In this document: in pieces, positions 7,827 through 16,998 of the stretch
How the letters are laid out: each line of letters starts with the position of its first letter
Position numbering within the stretch: the stretch's first letter is position 1
Assembly: GCA_944386975.1 (NCBI GenBank)
Contig: CALXDC010000096.1
Coordinates: 1-39,950 of the forward strand
Direction of reading: 5' to 3'
DNA length: 39,950 nt
Source: an uncultured Oscillospiraceae bacterium
GTDB lineage: Bacteria > Bacillota > Clostridia > Oscillospirales > Oscillospiraceae
The notes under the pieces: model-generated
Database searches by the model: none
Told to the model about the DNA's origin: nothing
The model's input: only the letters and a program-made list of their open reading frames with translations
Program-made: the position numbers and the translations under genes

Positions 7827-10800
7827 ATGGCAAGAAAGTTCAAGTCCATGGACGGCAACACCGCGGCAGCGCATGTTTCCTATGCGTTTTCCGAGGTGGC
7901 GGCGATCTACCCGATCACTCCGTCCAGCCCCATGGCGGACCTGGTGGACCAGTGGTCTGCCAACGGACTGAAGAACATCTTCGGCACCCAGGTGAAGGTT
8001 GTCGAGATGCAGTCTGAGGCCGGCGCCGCCGGTGCGGTCCACGGCTCCCTGGGTGTCGGCGCCCTCACCAGCACCTACACCGCTTCTCAGGGCCTGCTGC
8101 TGATGATTCCCAACATGTACAAGATTGCGGCCGAGCAGCTGCCCACCGTGTTCCACGTCTCCGCTCGTACCGTCTCCACCCACGCCCTGAACATCTTCGG
8201 CGATCACTCCGACGTGATGGCCTGCCGTCAGACTGGCTTCGCCATGCTGGCCGAGGGCAACGTTCAGGAGGTCATGGACCTCTCTCCTGTGGCCCATCTG
8301 TCCGCCATCAGCGGCAAGGTGCCCTTCATCAACTTCTTCGACGGTTTCCGCACCTCCCACGAGATCCAGAAGGTGGCCGTGTGGGATTACGAGGACCTGA
8401 AGGACATGTGCGACATGGAGGCTGTTGAGGCTTTCCGTAAGCACGCCCTCAACCCCGAGCACCCCAACATGCGCGGTTCCCACGAGAACGGCGACATCTT
8501 CTTCCAGCACCGTGAGGCCTGCAACAAGTACTATGATGCTCTGCCCGCCGTGGTGGAGAAGTACATGGCCAAGATCAACGAGAAGCTGGGCACCGACTAC
8601 AAGCTGTTCAACTACTACGGCGCCGCTGACGCTGACCGCGTCATCATCGCCATGGGCTCCATCTGCGACGTGACCGAGGAAGTCATCGACTACCTGAACG
8701 CTCACGGCGAGAAGGTGGGTCTGGTGAAGGTCCGCCTGTACCGTCCCTTCGCGGCGGACAAGCTGATCGAGGCCATCCCCGCTACCGCCAAGAAGATCGC
8801 CGTCCTGGATCGTACCAAGGAGCCCGGCTCCCAGGGCGAGCCTTTGTACCTGGATGTGGTCACCGCTCTGGCCAACGCCGGTATGAACGATGTGACCATC
8901 ATCGGCGGTCGCTACGGCCTTGGTTCCAAGGATACTCCTCCCAGCAGCGTGTTCGCTGTCTATGAGGAGCTGAAGAAGGACGCTCCCAAGCGCCAGTTCA
9001 CCATCGGTATCGTGGACGACGTCACCAACCTCAGCCTGCCCGAGGTTCCCGCTCCCAACACCGCTGCAGAGGGTACCATCGAGTGCAAGTTCTGGGGTCT
9101 CGGCGGCGACGGCACCGTGGGCGCCAACAAGAACTCCATCAAGATCATCGGCGACCACACCGACAAGTACATCCAGGCTTACTTCCAGTATGACTCCAAG
9201 AAGACCGGCGGCGTGACCATCAGCCACCTGCGCTTCGGCGACAAGCCCATCAAGAGCCCCTACTACATCAACAAGGCTGACTTTGTGGCCTGCCACAACC
9301 CCAGCTATGTGACCAAGGGCTTCAAGATGGTCAACGACGTGAAGCCCGGCGGTACCTTCCTCATCAACTGCCAGTGGGATTTCGATGAGCTGTGCCACCA
9401 CCTGAACGCCGAGGCCAAGCAGTACATCGCCAAGAACAACATTCAGCTCTACACCATCAACGCCATCGACCTGGCTGCTCAGGTGGGTATGGGCAAGCGC
9501 ACCAACACCATCCTGCAGTCCGCCTTCTTCACTCTGGCCAAGGTGATGCCTGAGGCCGAGGCCATCCAGTACATGAAGGACGCCGCCACCAAGTCCTACT
9601 CCAAGAAGGGCATGGACGTGGTTGCCAACAACCACAAGGCCATTGACGCCGGCGCCACCGCCTTCAAGAAGATCGACGTTCCCGCCGACTGGGCCAACGC
9701 CGTGGACAACAAGGAAGAGCACGCCCTGGAGGGCAAGAGCGAGCTGGTCAAGATGGTCAAGGATATCCTCCTGCCCGTTGGCCGCATGGACGGCGACAGC
9801 CTGCCTGTTTCCGCCTTCGTCGATCACGTGGACGGTCAGTTCGAGCAGGGCGCCAGCGCCTACGAGAAGCGCGGCGTAGCCGTTCTGGTTCCCACCTGGG
9901 ATCCCAGCAAGTGCATCCAGTGCAACACCTGTGCTTATGTCTGCCCCCATGCTACCATTCGTGCTTTCGCCCTCAATGATGAGGAAGTGAAGAACGCCCC
10001 CGAGGGCACCAAGATGGTGGACATCAAGGCCGGCAAGGGCAAGGGCATCTACAAGTACGCCATCGGCGTCAGTCCTCTGGACTGCATGGGCTGCGGCGTC
10101 TGCGTGGAGGCCTGCCTCGCCAAGGAGAAGGCCATCACCATGGTGCCTCAGGAGCAGGAGGCTGCTCAGCAGCCCGTCTGGGATTACCTGGTCAAGACCA
10201 CCCAGAAGCCCGACATGGTGGACAACACCGTCAAGGGCAGCCAGTTCCGCAAGCCCATGCTGGAGTTCTCCGGCTCCTGCGCCGGCTGCGCCGAGACCAG
10301 CTATGCCCGCCTGATCACCCAGCTGTTCGGCGATCGGATGTACATCTCCAACGCCACCGGCTGTTCCTCCATCTGGGGCGGCCCCGCCGCTACCAGCCCC
10401 TACTGCACCAACGAGGAGGGCCACGGTCCTGCATGGTGCAACAGCCTGTTCGAGGACAACGCTGAGCACGGCCTCGGCATGTACATCGGCCAGAAGACCA
10501 TCCGCAACAGCCTGATTGCCAAGCTGGAGGAGATGGCTCAGAACGAGAAGACCTCCGAGGAGGCCAAGGCTGCCATCGCCAAGTTCATCGAGACCAAGGA
10601 AGACGGCGCCGCCAACCAGGAGGCCACCAAGGCTCTGGTTGCCGAGCTGGAGAAGGCCGCTGCTGCCGGCTGCCCCGTTGCCAAGGATGTCCTCGCCAAG
10701 AAGGAGTATCTGAACAAGAAGTCCGTGTGGATCTTCGGCGGCGACGGCTGGGCCTACGACATCGGCTACGGCGGTCTGGACCACGTCCTGGCTTCCGGCG

Positions 10801-11372
10801 AGGATGTCAACGTGTTCGTCTTCGATACCGAGGTGTACTCCAACACCGGCGGTCAGGCCTCCAAGGCCTCCAACATCGGCCAGGTGGCTCAGTTCGCCGC
10901 TGCCGGTAAGGAGATGAAGAAGAAGAGCCTGAGCGAGATCGCCATGCAGTATGGCTACGTGTACGTGGCGCAGGTGGCCATGGGCGCCAACACCGCTCAG
11001 ACCATCAAGGCCATCACCGAGGCCGAGGCCTATCACGGTCCTTCCCTGATCATCGGCTACGCTCCCTGCGAGATGCACAGCATCAAGGGCGGCATGATGA
11101 ACTGCCAGAAGGAGATGAAGAAGGCTGTGGATTGCGGCTACTGGAACATGTTCCGGTTCAACCCCGCTGCCAAGGCCGAGGGCAAGAACCCCTTCACTCT
11201 GGACAGCAAGGCGCCCGCCGGCGGTTACCAGGAGTTCCTGCTGAACGAGGCCCGCTATGCCCGTCTGACCCGGGAGTTCCCGGAGCGCGCCGAGGTTCTC
11301 TTCGCCCGCAACGAAGAGGCCGCCAAGGAGCGTTACGAGCACCTGACCAGACTGACCGAGCTGTACAAGTAA
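7827..11372 (+). CDS. nifJ: Pyruvate:ferredoxin (flavodoxin) oxidoreductase
   Basis: The single-chain PFOR oxidises pyruvate and CoA to acetyl-CoA and CO2 and reduces ferredoxin; it is the central fermentative enzyme of anaerobes and is oxygen sensitive. The 1181-aa product contains, in order, the pyrimidine-binding TPP domain (YPITPSSPM near the start), the CoA-binding and gamma domains, a 2x[4Fe-4S] ferredoxin domain (CIQCNTCAYVC at about 696-706 and CMGCGVCVEAC at about 753-763), a further cysteine motif (SCAGCAET) and the TPP/Mg motif GDGWAYDIG near 972. ATG 7827 is chosen because AGGAGG ends 9 nt upstream; the ATG at 7818 touches that site. Codons ending in T (GCT, CGT) are more common here than in neighbours, as expected for a highly expressed gene. 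A strong terminator follows. Confidence 0.97.
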   Translation: MARKFKSMDGNTAAAHVSYAFSEVAAIYPITPSSPMADLVDQWSANGLKNIFGTQVKVVEMQSEAGAAGAVHGSLGVGALTSTYTASQGLLLMIPNMYKIAAEQLPTVFHVSARTVSTHALNIFGDHSDVMACRQTGFAMLAEGNVQEVMDLSPVAHLSAISGKVPFINFFDGFRTSHEIQKVAVWDYEDLKDMCDMEAVEAFRKHALNPEHPNMRGSHENGDIFFQHREACNKYYDALPAVVEKYMAKINEKLGTDYKLFNYYGAADADRVIIAMGSICDVTEEVIDYLNAHGEKVGLVKVRLYRPFAADKLIEAIPATAKKIAVLDRTKEPGSQGEPLYLDVVTALANAGMNDVTIIGGRYGLGSKDTPPSSVFAVYEELKKDAPKRQFTIGIVDDVTNLSLPEVPAPNTAAEGTIECKFWGLGGDGTVGANKNSIKIIGDHTDKYIQAYFQYDSKKTGGVTISHLRFGDKPIKSPYYINKADFVACHNPSYVTKGFKMVNDVKPGGTFLINCQWDFDELCHHLNAEAKQYIAKNNIQLYTINAIDLAAQVGMGKRTNTILQSAFFTLAKVMPEAEAIQYMKDAATKSYSKKGMDVVANNHKAIDAGATAFKKIDVPADWANAVDNKEEHALEGKSELVKMVKDILLPVGRMDGDSLPVSAFVDHVDGQFEQGASAYEKRGVAVLVPTWDPSKCIQCNTCAYVCPHATIRAFALNDEEVKNAPEGTKMVDIKAGKGKGIYKYAIGVSPLDCMGCGVCVEACLAKEKAITMVPQEQEAAQQPVWDYLVKTTQKPDMVDNTVKGSQFRKPMLEFSGSCAGCAETSYARLITQLFGDRMYISNATGCSSIWGGPAATSPYCTNEEGHGPAWCNSLFEDNAEHGLGMYIGQKTIRNSLIAKLEEMAQNEKTSEEAKAAIAKFIETKEDGAANQEATKALVAELEKAAAAGCPVAKDVLAKKEYLNKKSVWIFGGDGWAYDIGYGGLDHVLASGEDVNVFVFDTEVYSNTGGQASKASNIGQVAQFAAAGKEMKKKSLSEIAMQYGYVYVAQVAMGANTAQTIKAITEAEAYHGPSLIIGYAPCEMHSIKGGMMNCQKEMKKAVDCGYWNMFRFNPAAKAEGKNPFTLDSKAPAGGYQEFLLNEARYARLTREFPERAEVLFARNEEAAKERYEHLTRLTELYK

Positions 11373-11385
11373 TCGAAGTTGCAGC

Positions 11386-11420
11386 AAGCCCCCGCGCGCA
11401 TCATGCGCGCGGGGGCTTTT
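11386..11420 (+). terminator. Intrinsic terminator of PFOR
   Basis: AAGCCCCCGCGCGCA pairs with TGCGCGCGGGGGCTT over a 3-nt loop and runs into TTTT. Confidence 0.92.
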
Positions 11421-11456
11421 CCCTATAGAAAGGAAGGGATACCCACGTATCAGGAC

Positions 11457-11984
11457 ATGTTAGAGTCCCTGTCCAGGGAACAGCTGGTGGAGTTGCTGTC
11501 TCTCTACGCTAAAAACTGGCTGGCCATGGACGGGGTGTGGTTTCAATCTGTAGAGCGGAAATTCGGCATGGACGAAGCCATGGTTCACGACGCCGAGGCC
11601 TGGAAGCGGTTTACCGTCATTGAGGCCCGACGAATCAAAGCTTTTCTCGGCCTCCCGGAGTGCCCGGGGCTGGAGGGATTGGCCAAAGCTCTGTCCCTGC
11701 GGTTTTACGCCAACCTCAACCGGGACGGTGTGGAGATTACAGGGAACACCCTCACCTACCGGGTAAAGGAGTGCCGGGTCCAGTCCGCCCGGAGACGGAA
11801 GGGGATGCCGCTCCATCCCTGCCGCCCGGTGGGACTCATCGAGTATGCCGGTTTCGCCCGAGAGATTGACGACCGTATTACCTGCCAGTGTCTCAGCTGC
11901 TATCCGGAGATCCACGATCCGGAATGCAGCTGCGTCTGGCAGTTTACGCTCCAGGAGGACGACGTGATCCCCGGAAACAAATAA
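11457..11984 (+). CDS. Conserved Cys-containing cytosolic protein (DUF6125-like)
   Basis: The predicted product of about 175 aa has no signal peptide or membrane segment. The N-terminal half (YAKNWLAMDGVWF, followed by KFG and a long helix with WKRFTVIEARRIKAFL) and the C-terminal cysteine group (CQCLSCYP ... CSCVWQF) resemble a family of uncharacterised clostridial proteins that I recall as DUF6125; the function is unknown and the four clustered cysteines suggest a metal or cluster site. The start is uncertain: ATG 11457 has only weak pairing upstream, while an AGGAAGGG at 11431-11438 would better suit a non-ATG start (ACG at 11445). It follows the PFOR terminator by 37 nt, so expression may depend on read-through or an unseen promoter. 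Confidence 0.7.
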   Translation: MLESLSREQLVELLSLYAKNWLAMDGVWFQSVERKFGMDEAMVHDAEAWKRFTVIEARRIKAFLGLPECPGLEGLAKALSLRFYANLNRDGVEITGNTLTYRVKECRVQSARRRKGMPLHPCRPVGLIEYAGFAREIDDRITCQCLSCYPEIHDPECSCVWQFTLQEDDVIPGNK

Positions 11985-12029
11985 AAAGCGATGGAGGATT
12001 GCAGGATATGCAATCCTCCATCGCTTTTT
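11983..12029. terminator. Bidirectional terminator between convergent genes
   Basis: A 21-bp near-perfect stem (11983-12003 with 12009-12029) is flanked by A5 on the left and T5 on the right, overlapping the stop codon of the upstream gene. It can end transcription of both the + strand gene and pgi. Confidence 0.9.
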
Positions 12030-12069
12030 CTCTAAAACTCCAATTGGTTGTGCTCGAAGCCGCCCCGTC

Positions 12070-13392
12070 TTACCGGCCCAGCTTGGCCCGCAGCTCCGCG
12101 CCCTTCTCCTCGTAACCCGGCTTGCCCAGGAGGGCGAACATGTTCTTCTTGTAAGCTTCCACGCCGGGCTGATCGAAGGGATTCACCCCCAGCAGATAGC
12201 CGCTGAGACCGCAGGCGTACTCGAAGAAGTAGATGATCTCACCCAGGGTGTAGGCGTTCTTCTGTCCCACCTTCACGATCATGTTGGGCACACCGCCCTC
12301 CACATGGGCAAGCAGAGTGCCGTCCATGGCCTGGGTGGCAATGTAGTCCATGTCCTTGCCCGCCAGGAAGTTGAGCCCGTCGCCGTCAGCCTCGTCATAG
12401 GGCACCTTCAGGTCGGCGGCGGAGGGACCGAAGCGGACCACCGTCTCAAAGAGGTGCCGCTCCCCCTGCTGGATGTACTGGCCCATGGAGTGGAGATCCG
12501 CGGTGAACTCCACGCTGGCGGGGAAGATGCCCTTGTTCTCCTTGCCCTCGCTCTCGCCGTAGAGCTGCTTCCACCACTCGGTCATGAACCGGAAGGCGGG
12601 CTCATAAGCGGCCAGAATCTCGATTTTCTTCCCCTTCTGATACAACTCGTTGCGGGCGGCGGCGTACTGCCAGGCGGGATTGGCGTCAAAGTCCGCCTTC
12701 CGGCAGGTCTCCATCATTTCCGCCGCGCCGGCCATCAGCTGCTCGATATCCACACCGGCCACGGCGATGGGCAGCAGGCCCACGGCGGTGAGAACACTAT
12801 AGCGGCCGCCCACGTCGTCGGGCACCACATAGGTGTCATACCCCTCGGCGTCGGCCAGACTCTTCAGAGCGCCCCGCGCCTTGTCGGTGGTGGCGTAGAT
12901 GCGCCCTGCCGCCTCAGCCTTGCCGTACTTCTTCTCCAGCGCGGCCTTGAAGAACCGGAAGGCCACAGCGGGCTCGGTGGTGGTGCCGGACTTGGAGATC
13001 ACGTTGACGGAGAAATCCTCATCGCCGATGAGGTCCATGATCTCCTGGAGGTAGTCGGCGGAGAGGCCGCAGCCTACGAAATAGATGTTGGGGGTGTCCT
13101 TTTTCTTCAAGTTATAGTTGGGGGAGCAGAGGAAATCGATGGCGCCCTTGGCCCCCAGATAGGAGCCGCCGATGCCGATGACCACCAGCGCCTTGCTGTC
13201 GCTCTGGATCTTCTTGGCGGCAGCCTGGATACGGGCAAACTCCGCCTTGTCGTAGTCCCGGGGCAGGTTCACCCAGCCCACAAAATCATTGCCCCGGCCC
13301 GTGGCCTCCTGAAGCCAGGTGTGGGCCTGCTGCAGACCGGGGACAAACTCAGATACCTTACCGGCAGCCTTGCTGTAATCAACAGAAATCAT
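12070..13392 (-). CDS. pgi: Glucose-6-phosphate isomerase
   Basis: Pgi interconverts glucose 6-phosphate and fructose 6-phosphate. The 440-aa product matches the short Firmicutes type. Visible motifs are [13 protein letters not shown], the sugar-phosphate loop [29 protein letters not shown] (PGI signature), the [13 protein letters not shown] segment with the conserved Glu, and [10 protein letters not shown]. The start at 13392 ([11 protein letters not shown]) has AGGAG upstream; the longer open frame to 13557 lacks such a site and crosses the promoter. Transcribed towards the PFOR side and ending in the shared bidirectional terminator. Confidence 0.96.
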   Translation of the reverse strand: MISVDYSKAAGKVSEFVPGLQQAHTWLQEATGRGNDFVGWVNLPRDYDKAEFARIQAAAKKIQSDSKALVVIGIGGSYLGAKGAIDFLCSPNYNLKKKDTPNIYFVGCGLSADYLQEIMDLIGDEDFSVNVISKSGTTTEPAVAFRFFKAALEKKYGKAEAAGRIYATTDKARGALKSLADAEGYDTYVVPDDVGGRYSVLTAVGLLPIAVAGVDIEQLMAGAAEMMETCRKADFDANPAWQYAAARNELYQKGKKIEILAAYEPAFRFMTEWWKQLYGESEGKENKGIFPASVEFTADLHSMGQYIQQGERHLFETVVRFGPSAADLKVPYDEADGDGLNFLAGKDMDYIATQAMDGTLLAHVEGGVPNMIVKVGQKNAYTLGEIIYFFEYACGLSGYLLGVNPFDQPGVEAYKKNMFALLGKPGYEEKGAELRAKLGR

Positions 13393-13436
13393 TTCTCGTT
13401 TCTCCTCTCGAAATGAGTAATTTGGATTCTTTTTAT

Positions 13437-13466
13437 AGTATAGCACAGTGGGCGGGAGGGATACAA
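13437..13466 (-). promoter_or_regulatory. Candidate promoter of pgi
   Basis: On the minus strand TTGTAT (13461-13466) and TATACT (13437-13442) are 18 nt apart, about 45 nt before the pgi start. Confidence 0.6.
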
Positions 13467-13515
13467 TAGGAAACCTTCGAAGAAATTGGAATTCCCGCGC
13501 CTTTGCCGCCCCCTC

Positions 13516-13544
13516 TTGCGGCTGAAGCGCCTTCATGATATAAT
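13516..13544 (+). promoter_or_regulatory. Candidate promoter of the nfeD/SPFH operon
   Basis: TTGCGG (13516-13521) and a perfect TATAAT (13539-13544), 17 nt apart, stand 48 nt before the nfeD-like start. It is divergent from the pgi promoter. Confidence 0.65.
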
Positions 13545-13591
13545 ACCGGTACGACACCTGAAAAACAGGTGACGGGAAAGGAGGAGCCCAT

Positions 13592-14047
13592 ATGCCATTT
13601 GCCGCCTATATCTGGCTGGCGCTGCTCATTGTCTTCGGAATTGTCGAGGCAGCCACTGCCGCGCTGACCTCCATCTGGTTTGCCGCCGGCGCATTGGCGG
13701 CCACCGCCGCCGCTCTGTTGGGCGGACCGCTGTGGCTGCAGATTCTGCTGTTTCTGGTGGTATCCGCGGCTGCTCTGGCCGTCACCCGGCCCCTGGTGCG
13801 GCGGTATGTGGACAGCCGCAAGGTTCCCACCAACGTGGGCCGCCTCATGGGGCAGACCGCCCGAGTCACCGAGGATATTGACAACATTGCCGGTACCGGC
13901 ACCGTCTATATTGACGGAAAAACCTGGAGCGCCCGCAGCGCCGACGGCATGCTTATTGCAAAGGATACCTTGATCCGGGTGGAACGGATTGAGGGTGTGA
14001 AGCTGATTGTGAAAAAGGAGGAAGTATTCCATGCCGCAGCTCGTTAA
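13592..14047 (+). CDS. nfeD: NfeD family membrane protein
   Basis: This 151-aa protein has two hydrophobic segments near the N terminus (about residues 5-25 and 28-66, with a break) and a soluble C-terminal OB-fold-like domain (about 80-145; [29 protein letters not shown]) typical of short NfeD proteins. NfeD proteins pair with SPFH/flotillin-type proteins in membrane microdomains; their exact role is unresolved. AAAGGAGG precedes the ATG. Its last 17 nt overlap the start of the SPFH gene, the classical nfeD-SPFH operon, which supports the assignment. Confidence 0.92.
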   Translation: MPFAAYIWLALLIVFGIVEAATAALTSIWFAAGALAATAAALLGGPLWLQILLFLVVSAAALAVTRPLVRRYVDSRKVPTNVGRLMGQTARVTEDIDNIAGTGTVYIDGKTWSARSADGMLIAKDTLIRVERIEGVKLIVKKEEVFHAAAR

Positions 14048-14975
14048 ATTTCTGCCCCTCATTATCCTTGTAATTGTACTCCTCGTCATTCTGGTCCGCA
14101 GCATCTATGTGGTCCAGCAGTCCCGGGCCTTTGTCATTGAGCGCCTGGGCGCCTTCTCCGCCGTGTGGGAGGTGGGCCTCCATGTGAAGATTCCCTTCAT
14201 CGAGCGGGTGGCCAAGCGGGTGAGTCTGAAGGAGCAGGTGGTGGACTTCGCTCCCCAGCCTGTGATCACCAAGGACAACGTCACCATGCAGATCGACACG
14301 GTGATTTACTTCCAGATCACCGACCCCAAGTTGTACACCTACGGCGTGGAGCACCCCATGAGCGCCATTGAAAACCTGACCGCTACCACCCTGCGAAACA
14401 TCATCGGCGATTTGGAGCTGGACCAGTCCCTTACCAGCCGCGACCACATCAACACCAAGATGCGGGCCATTCTGGACGAGGCCACGGACCCCTGGGGCAT
14501 CAAGGTCAATCGGGTGGAGCTGAAGAACATCATCCCGCCCCGGGAGATTCAGGACGCTATGGAGAAGCAGATGAAGGCGGAGCGGGAGCGCCGGGAGTCC
14601 ATCCTCCAGGCCGAGGGCACCAAGCAGAGTCAGATTCTGGTGGCCGAGGGCGAGAAGCAGAGCGTGATTTTGAAGGCGGACGCCGCCAAGCAGGCCAAGA
14701 TTATGGCCGCCGAGGCAGAGAAGGCCGCCCGGATCATGGCCGCCGAGGCAGAGGCCGAGGCCATCACCAAGGTGCAGCAGGCCACCGCCGACGCCCTGAA
14801 GCTGCTCAACGAGGCGGCCCCCAACGACCAGGTGGTGAAGCTGAAGGCCCTGGAGGCCTTCCAGGCCGCCGCCGACGGCAAGGCCACCAAGATCATCATT
14901 CCCAGCGAAATCCAGGGACTTGCGGGCCTGGCCGCCGGGGTGAAGGAGGCCTTTGTGGACGGGGACGGCAAGTAA
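14031..14975 (+). CDS. SPFH/Band 7 (stomatin/QmcA-like) membrane protein
   Basis: The 314-aa product has one N-terminal membrane segment (about residues 8-24) and a Band 7 domain (VVQQSRAFVIERLGAF to about residue 190, with EVGLHVKIPF and the PQPVITKDNVTM segment). A long charged Ala/Glu/Lys-rich coiled coil follows (about 180-260; repeated AAEAEKAARIMAAEAE-type heptads), and a conserved C-terminal tail (KIIIPSEIQGLAG). Such proteins oligomerise into cage- or microdomain-like assemblies on the membrane and work with NfeD. The ATG at 14031 lies inside the 3' end of nfeD with AGGAGG upstream, implying translational coupling. A terminator follows at 15026. Confidence 0.94.
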   Translation: MPQLVKFLPLIILVIVLLVILVRSIYVVQQSRAFVIERLGAFSAVWEVGLHVKIPFIERVAKRVSLKEQVVDFAPQPVITKDNVTMQIDTVIYFQITDPKLYTYGVEHPMSAIENLTATTLRNIIGDLELDQSLTSRDHINTKMRAILDEATDPWGIKVNRVELKNIIPPREIQDAMEKQMKAERERRESILQAEGTKQSQILVAEGEKQSVILKADAAKQAKIMAAEAEKAARIMAAEAEAEAITKVQQATADALKLLNEAAPNDQVVKLKALEAFQAAADGKATKIIIPSEIQGLAGLAAGVKEAFVDGDGK

Positions 14976-15025
14976 GCCCGCCCCTTCTCCGGTACCATGG
15001 CATCCTCGCTATAAAACGCAAACAG

Positions 15026-15067
15026 AAAAAGGCCGCCGCGGAATACTCTTTCCGCGGCGGCCTTTTT
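15026..15067. terminator. Bidirectional terminator between SPFH and Na/Pi genes
   Basis: AAAAAGGCCGCCGCGGA (15026-15042) pairs fully with its complement at 15051-15067, giving T5 on either strand. Confidence 0.93.
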
Positions 15068-15076
15068 GTGAACCTT

Positions 15077-16729
15077 TTACCGCCCGCCGGCCCGCCGGAC
15101 GTTCCGAAGGGCCTCGCCGATGTTCAGCACGTGGTCGCCGATGCGCTCAAAGTCCGTCAGGAGCTCGGAGTACAACACGCATGCCTCGTCGCTGCACACG
15201 CCGTCCTGCATCCTCTGGATCTGGTTTTGCCGGTATAGCCGGGTCTTGTCGTCGATCAGCTGCTCCAGGTCGGAGATCTCCTCCAGCCGGTCTGCGCCGG
15301 AGCTCTCGCCGCCCAGATTGCTGATCAGGTCCATAGCCTCCAGGCTTACCTGCTTCATCTCCGACACCTCGCCCATGGCCAGGGTGGAGAAGGTGATGCC
15401 CTTGCTCTCCAGCATCTTGGTGTATTCACAGATGTTCACCGCGTGGTCGCTGATGCGCTCCAAATTACCGCAGATCTTGAAGAAGGCGCTGATCTGCACC
15501 GCATCCCGCTGGTTTCCCTCGTGGCCCATGATTCGGGAGATGTATTTGGAGATCTCCTTGTTAAGATAGTCTACATACTCCTCGGTCTGTTCCACGTCCT
15601 CCAGGCGCTTGGAGCTGCTCTCCAGCACCGCCTGGAAGCTCTCGTCCACGTTCCGCCGGGCCATCTCCCACATGCGGCCCAGCTCACGCCACACGCCGTT
15701 CACCACAATGGCGGAGGTACCGATCTGGTGCTCTCTGGCCGGGTCAATGGGCTTGATGTATTTGAGGCACAGCGTCTCGTCGGCCTCGGACTCCCGCTCT
15801 GGCAGAATCCGGCAGGCCAGACGGGCCAGCTGGGTACCGAAGGGCAGCAGCAGCAGGGTGGTGGCGATGTTGAAAATGGTGTGCATGTTGGCAATCTGGG
15901 CCTCCGGATTGGCGGGGGTCAGGCTCTCCACCAGAGAGGTGAGAGGCGTTGCCATACAGACCACCGTAAAGATGGCGGTGCCCAGCACGTTGAACAGCAG
16001 ATGGATCACCGTGGTCCGCTTTGCGTTGCGGCTGGTACCGATGGAGGCCAGCACCGCCGTGATGCAGGTGCCGATGTTCTGGCCAAAGAGCACATATACG
16101 GCGCTGGGCAGCCCGATGAGGCCGCTGGCCGCCAGGGTCTGAAGAATACCCACCGAGGCGGAGGAGGACTGGATCACCGCCGTGAAAATCATACCCGCCA
16201 GGATCCCCAGAATCGGGTTGGAGAACTGGGTCATGATACTGACGAATGCCTCCGACTCCCGCAGGGGCATCATGGCGCTGCTCATCATCTCCATGCCGAT
16301 GAAGAGGATGCCGAGCCCCGCCACGATCTGGCCAGCGTAGTTCACCTTTACTTTTTTAATAAAGGTAACCAGCGCCACGCCGATGAAGGCAAAGAGGGGC
16401 GCCATGGCGCCCACGTCCAGGGCGATCAGCTGGCTGGTCACGGTGGTACCAATGTTGGCGCCCATGATAATCCACACCGCTTGCTGCAGGCTCATGAGGC
16501 CGGAGTTGACGAAGCCCACCACCATCACCGTGGTGGCGGACGAGGACTGGATGGCGGCGGTAATACCGGCGCCCACTGCCACGCCCAAGATTCGATTGGC
16601 CGTCAGCCGCTCCAGGATCTGCTTCATGCGGTTGCCGGCGGCGGCCTCCAGGCCGGCGCCCATCATCTGCATCCCATGCAGGAACAGGGCCAGCCCTCCC
16701 AGAAGGCCGAACACTTCTGCAATGCCCAA
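15077..16729 (-). CDS. Na/Pi cotransporter family protein with PhoU-like tail
   Basis: The 550-aa protein has two Na/Pi-cotransporter repeats in a multi-spanning membrane region (about residues 1-310), each with the hallmark QSSSA motif (AAIQSSSATTVMV and AVIQSSSASVG), and a soluble PhoU-like helical domain (about 340-550; ERISDHAVNICEY and DFERIGDHVLNIGEAL). Members import phosphate with sodium or act in phosphate signalling. The likely start is TTG at 16729, which has AAAGGGGG 7 nt upstream and gives LGIAEVFGLLGGLALFLHGM; the ATG at 16789 would add 20 polar residues, has no ribosome-binding site and sits only about 10 nt after the predicted transcription start. Confidence 0.9.
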   Translation of the reverse strand: MGIAEVFGLLGGLALFLHGMQMMGAGLEAAAGNRMKQILERLTANRILGVAVGAGITAAIQSSSATTVMVVGFVNSGLMSLQQAVWIIMGANIGTTVTSQLIALDVGAMAPLFAFIGVALVTFIKKVKVNYAGQIVAGLGILFIGMEMMSSAMMPLRESEAFVSIMTQFSNPILGILAGMIFTAVIQSSSASVGILQTLAASGLIGLPSAVYVLFGQNIGTCITAVLASIGTSRNAKRTTVIHLLFNVLGTAIFTVVCMATPLTSLVESLTPANPEAQIANMHTIFNIATTLLLLPFGTQLARLACRILPERESEADETLCLKYIKPIDPAREHQIGTSAIVVNGVWRELGRMWEMARRNVDESFQAVLESSSKRLEDVEQTEEYVDYLNKEISKYISRIMGHEGNQRDAVQISAFFKICGNLERISDHAVNICEYTKMLESKGITFSTLAMGEVSEMKQVSLEAMDLISNLGGESSGADRLEEISDLEQLIDDKTRLYRQNQIQRMQDGVCSDEACVLYSELLTDFERIGDHVLNIGEALRNVRRAGGR

Positions 16730-16804
16730 AAGTTTTCCCCCTTTTAACACAGTGTTATCATGGGGCCCCCATGCCCCATATGGTCCCATTTTCCAGATAT
16801 TATT

Positions 16805-16833
16805 ATTCTACCCATTTCCCCATTTTGATACAA
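16805..16833 (-). promoter_or_regulatory. Candidate promoter of the Na/Pi gene
   Basis: On the minus strand TTGTAT (16828-16833) and TAGAAT (16805-16810) are 17 nt apart. The AT-rich DNA between here and 16908 shows no gene. Confidence 0.6.
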
Positions 16834-16908
16834 GAGTTCTTCCGCAGATTTCATTTTGATTTAACTTAGAATTTACATAAAAATAGGACAAATCTTAAAA
16901 AAGAGCGC

Positions 16909-16946
16909 AAAAAAGCCGGCAAAGGATACAACTTTCCTTTGCCGGC
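16909..16946 (-). terminator. Terminator after the inositol-monophosphatase gene
   Basis: GCCGGCAAAGGA and TCCTTTGCCGGC form a 12-bp stem; on the minus strand it is followed by T6. Confidence 0.9.
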
Positions 16947-16998
16947 CTCACCTGCTGCGCCGCCGGAGCGGAACGTCAACAGGCCGTAATCGGAAGGA

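Noticed and set aside
7800-11387. 1195-codon open frame on the minus strand opposite PFOR
   Set aside because: It is an antisense shadow of a GC-rich, highly expressed gene: composition is Gly/Leu/Val/His-rich with no domain, and the + strand encodes a complete PFOR.
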